A stretch of DNA of 64,000 bases from positions 248,001 to 312,000 of the forward strand of contig NZ_JACCCJ010000003.1 in the NCBI RefSeq assembly GCF_013410105.1. Direction: 5' to 3'. The stretch's first letter is position 1; every line of letters begins with the position of its first letter. The stretch comes from Sphingopyxis sp. JAI108 (GTDB taxonomy: Bacteria; Pseudomonadota; Alphaproteobacteria; Sphingomonadales; Sphingomonadaceae). The position numbers and the translations under genes are program-made. The notes below the pieces were generated by a model, which ran no database searches, was not told the DNA's origin, and saw only the letters and a list, made by a program, of their open reading frames with translations. This document shows positions 61,328 to 64,000 of this stretch, piece by piece.

Positions 61328-63649
61328 TTACCGCGAGGCCTTCGAACCCGGTTTCGCCTCGGGTGCGTCGCTGCCGGTCGTTGCTGGTGGCTTCGCCGCG
61401 TTTGGCTTCGCCGCGTTCGGCTTCGCGTCGAGATCGACCGCGGCCTCGCGCGGCCAGTGCCGCAGCGCGGCGCAGGCGTCGAGGAAAGTGGTGACATCGC
61501 CGGGCTTGTCCAGCGGGATGCAGGCCTCGTCGAGCTTGTCGGCGATCCCGGCGGCAGCAAGGAGCGGCGCTGACTCGGCGGTGTAGCCGATGAACTTGCA
61601 ATGTGCGAAGGCGTCGCTCACGAAATCCTTGGCCGCGGCATCGCCGGCGAGGAGTCCCGCGCCGTCGTCGCTCGCAAGCAGCGCTACCGCATCGAACAGC
61701 ACCGACGGGCCGCCATCGATCTTGTGGCGGCCGGCGACGCTCGTGCCGTCGGACAAGGTAATGCCGCCGATCTTCGGCGCGACGAGCTGCCAGACCGCGC
61801 CCGCGGCATCGACCGCCTTGGTCAGCGTCTTGAACAGTTTCGCATCGGCGCCATCGGTCGCAAGGATCCCGAGCTTGCGGCCGGCGAAGCTGGCGGGGCC
61901 GTTGAGCAGGATACTGAGCGCCCGGGAAGGGGGAAGGTCGGTCAGCGGCTTTTTCGCGGGCTTGGCGGGGGCGGGCAGCGGCAGCCCGAGTCCGTCCGCG
62001 ACGGTTGCCGCAAGCCCGCGGTCGATGTTGACGAGATGCGACACGGTCCGCGAGCGGATATCGGGCCGTTCGACCTTGGAGAGTTCGAACACCAGCGCGT
62101 CGCCGATATGTTTCTGCTCGATCGGCGTCTGGCTGATATAGAATTGCCGGGCCTGGCTGTAATGATCGGCGAAGCTCTCGGGGCGGATGCGGCGCTTTGC
62201 GCCGTCGGCCTCTTCGGCGAAGCTGGAGAAGCCGCGCGCCGAATCCTCGCGCGGGCCGCCGCCGGTGGGCCCCCAGCTGTTCGGCTCGTAATTGGCGCGG
62301 CCGACGGGATTGCGCATCGCCATATGCCCGTCCTGCTGGAAATGCGCCATCGGGCACTTCGGCGCATTGATCGGGATATGGGTGAAATTGGGACCGCCGA
62401 GTCTTTTGATCTGCGTGTCGAGATAGGAGAAGTTGCGGCCCTGTAGCAGCGGGTCGTTCGAGAAATCGATGCCGGGCACGATATTCTGAGTGCAAAAGGC
62501 GACCTGCTCGGTCTCGGCGAAGAAATTGTCGACGACACGGTCGAGGACGAGGCGCCCGATCGTGCGGATCGGCACCTGCTCCTCGGGGATGAGCTTGGTC
62601 GCGTCGAGGACGTCGAACTCGAAGCGGTCGGCGAACTCCTCGTCGAAAAGCTGCACGCCGAGTTCCCATTCGGGAAAGTCCCCGCTCTGGATGGCATCCC
62701 ACAGATCGCGGCGATGGAAATCGGGGTCGGCGCCGTTGATCTTGACCGCCTCGTTCCACACGACAGATTGTAGCCCCTGCTTCGGTTTCCAGTGGAATTT
62801 GACGAAGGTCGACCTGCCCTTAGCATCGATCAGCCGGAAGGTGTGGACCCCGAAGCCCTCCATCGTACGGAATGAGCGCGGGATCGCGCGGTCGGACATC
62901 GTCCACATGATCATGTGGAAGCTCTCGGGCATCAGGCTGACGAAGTCCCAGAAATTGTCGTGCGCCGACTGCGCCTGCGGGAAGGCGCGGTCGGGCTCGG
63001 GCTTTACCGAGTGGACAAGGTCGGGGAACTTCATCGCATCCTGGATGAAGAAGACCGGGATATTGTTCCCGACAAGATCCCAATTGCCTTCCTTCGTATA
63101 GAGCTTGACCGCGAAACCCCGAACGTCGCGCGCAAGGTCGAACGAGCCTTTCGAGCCCGCGACGGTTGAGAAGCGAACAAAAGCGGGGGTGCGCTCGCCG
63201 ACGCGCTGGAAGATATCGGCGCGGCTGACATCGGCGAGGCTGTCGGTCAGCTCGAAATAGCCGTGGGCGCCATAGCCGCGCGCGTGAACGACGCGCTCGG
63301 GGATACGCTCATGGTCGAAATGAAAGATTTTCTCGCGAAAGTGGAAATCCTCGAGCAGGGTCGGACCGCGCCCGCCCTGCTTCAGGCTGTTCTGATCGTC
63401 GGCCACCGGCACGCCGTGCTGTGTGGTCAGCGCCTCATGGCCGCCGCCCGCCTGATGCGTCTCGCCGCCATCGCCGCGGTCCTCGCCAAAGGCTGGCGTG
63501 ATCGGAGCATCGGCAGGAAAGAGCGCTGCCTTGCGCGGCGATTCTCCGCCCATGTCCTTGCCCGCGATCGATGCAGCATCCTGCCCGCGGCGCAGCTTCT
63601 GCTTTGTTTTGCCGGAGGATGTGGGAGCGGGGGCGGAAGCTTTGGCCAT
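61328..63649 (-). CDS. katE: Large-subunit catalase, KatE/HPII type
   Basis: 773 aa monofunctional haem catalase with the C-terminal GATase1/DJ-1-like extension (about 590-740: [19 protein letters not shown]) that marks clade II. His122 ([11 protein letters not shown]), Asn195 (VGNNIPVFF) and haem-ligand Tyr409 ([10 protein letters not shown]) are intact. The C-terminus has a low-complexity AKPNAAK tail. It disposes of H2O2 in stationary phase. The ATG at 63649 lies in a 237-bp divergent spacer facing a Crp/Fnr gene. Confidence 0.95.
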   Translation of the reverse strand: MAKASAPAPTSSGKTKQKLRRGQDAASIAGKDMGGESPRKAALFPADAPITPAFGEDRGDGGETHQAGGGHEALTTQHGVPVADDQNSLKQGGRGPTLLEDFHFREKIFHFDHERIPERVVHARGYGAHGYFELTDSLADVSRADIFQRVGERTPAFVRFSTVAGSKGSFDLARDVRGFAVKLYTKEGNWDLVGNNIPVFFIQDAMKFPDLVHSVKPEPDRAFPQAQSAHDNFWDFVSLMPESFHMIMWTMSDRAIPRSFRTMEGFGVHTFRLIDAKGRSTFVKFHWKPKQGLQSVVWNEAVKINGADPDFHRRDLWDAIQSGDFPEWELGVQLFDEEFADRFEFDVLDATKLIPEEQVPIRTIGRLVLDRVVDNFFAETEQVAFCTQNIVPGIDFSNDPLLQGRNFSYLDTQIKRLGGPNFTHIPINAPKCPMAHFQQDGHMAMRNPVGRANYEPNSWGPTGGGPREDSARGFSSFAEEADGAKRRIRPESFADHYSQARQFYISQTPIEQKHIGDALVFELSKVERPDIRSRTVSHLVNIDRGLAATVADGLGLPLPAPAKPAKKPLTDLPPSRALSILLNGPASFAGRKLGILATDGADAKLFKTLTKAVDAAGAVWQLVAPKIGGITLSDGTSVAGRHKIDGGPSVLFDAVALLASDDGAGLLAGDAAAKDFVSDAFAHCKFIGYTAESAPLLAAAGIADKLDEACIPLDKPGDVTTFLDACAALRHWPREAAVDLDAKPNAAKPNAAKPPATTGSDAPEAKPGSKASR

Positions 63650-63886
63650 GTCTGATCTCGCTTTTCGGGTTGTTGCGGCGGCATGAGAAGGGCTCGCGGG
63701 CGCACAGGTAGCGCCCTCCCAACCCGCAAATGGAACGAGTTCGCGATTTGAAAGTTGCTGAACCGGGCTTGCAGTTAACCTCGATCATCACGATTCCGCT
63801 TCCCTTGAGGGCGCTTGCCGGGCTTTCGGACGATCGCAGTTGGGCAGGTCCGCCCATGCATTTCGGACGCACAGGGAACGTCAGTC

Positions 63887-64000
63887 ATGTTAACCGATCG
63901 CTTCTTGAGAGACCGTCGCGGGGTAAGCCTCGAAGCCGGCGAGCGCGCGCGCCTCGAAGCTTCCATCAGCGAGACGAAAACCGTCGACGCACGCAGGATC
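63887..64000 (+). CDS. Crp/Fnr-family regulator, N-terminal part
   Basis: Only 38 codons are inside the window. The start MLTDRFLRDRRGVSLEAGER and then ETKTVDARRI resembles the N-terminus of sphingomonad Crp/Fnr regulators with a cAMP-binding-like fold. An AGGGAA ribosome site precedes the ATG. It is divergent from katE and may regulate it. The family call rests on a short stretch. Confidence 0.6.
   Translation, partial: MLTDRFLRDRRGVSLEAGERARLEASISETKTVDARRI

Noticed and set aside
63775..63966. 63-aa ORF on the minus strand upstream of katE
   Set aside because: It lies opposite the Crp/Fnr start with no ribosome site and no recognisable content.
1..64000. CRISPR arrays, rRNA genes or insertion-sequence transposases
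   Set aside because: No regular repeat-spacer pattern, rRNA or transposase was found on reading the window.

Overview
The window is high-GC alphaproteobacterial DNA. Gene content and order (GatCAB, pyrimidine genes, a trigger factor with a Lys/Ala-rich tail, sphingomonad-type palindromic repeats, LuxRI-PhyH, an astexin-type lasso peptide cluster) point to the Sphingomonadales, most likely Sphingopyxis or a close relative. The genus is an inference from gene content; no 16S is present.

Region 1 (1-20.6 kb) looks like core chromosome. It holds a TPR/SPOR lipoprotein, a DUF4189 protein, pyrB with an overlapping pyrC homologue that has lost its metal-binding motifs, DUF1294-ruvX, a DUF3089 hydrolase, a DUF4153 membrane protein, gatC-gatA-(44-aa ORF)-gatB, two secreted amidohydrolases, tRNA-Leu(UAG), tig, an AlkA-type glycosylase, a 2Fe-2S ferredoxin, rlmB and tRNA-Tyr(GUA). 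Three copies of one long palindromic repeat and three other inverted repeats lie between genes.

Region 2 (20.6-33.5 kb) is an integrated element. A tyrosine integrase starts about 140 bp downstream of the tRNA-Tyr 3' end. It is followed by a co-oriented plasmid/ICE backbone: ParB-like protein, several small proteins, a DUF7007-like protein, a 1455-aa methylase plus 'strawberry notch'-type helicase fusion, a Toprim primase-like protein and a DUF2493 protein. I found no conjugation genes and no second att site.

Region 3 (33.5-47 kb) is a signalling and natural-product island. LuxR, LuxI, a PhyH dioxygenase and a GntR regulator precede a lasso peptide biosynthesis operon: a 45-aa precursor, a fused B1-B2 leader-binding/protease protein and an asparagine-synthetase-like cyclase. 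A convergent operon encodes an ECF sigma factor, FecR, an STN-containing TonB receptor and an S9-family lasso isopeptidase. Together these suggest a peptide that is made, exported, re-imported through the receptor, sensed via FecR/sigma and then linearised. A YqcI/YcgG (GntA-like) haem enzyme gene follows.

Region 4 (47-64 kb) is a storage/stress/carbohydrate region. It contains a cyanophycin operon (cphA, isoaspartyl peptidase, cyanophycinase), a GT4 glycosyltransferase overlapping a GH130 enzyme, a small operon (two hypotheticals, SDR, hemerythrin), DUF6894, a large KatE-type catalase followed by a second GH130 enzyme and a putative (alpha/alpha)6-barrel protein, and the start of a Crp/Fnr regulator cut by the window edge.
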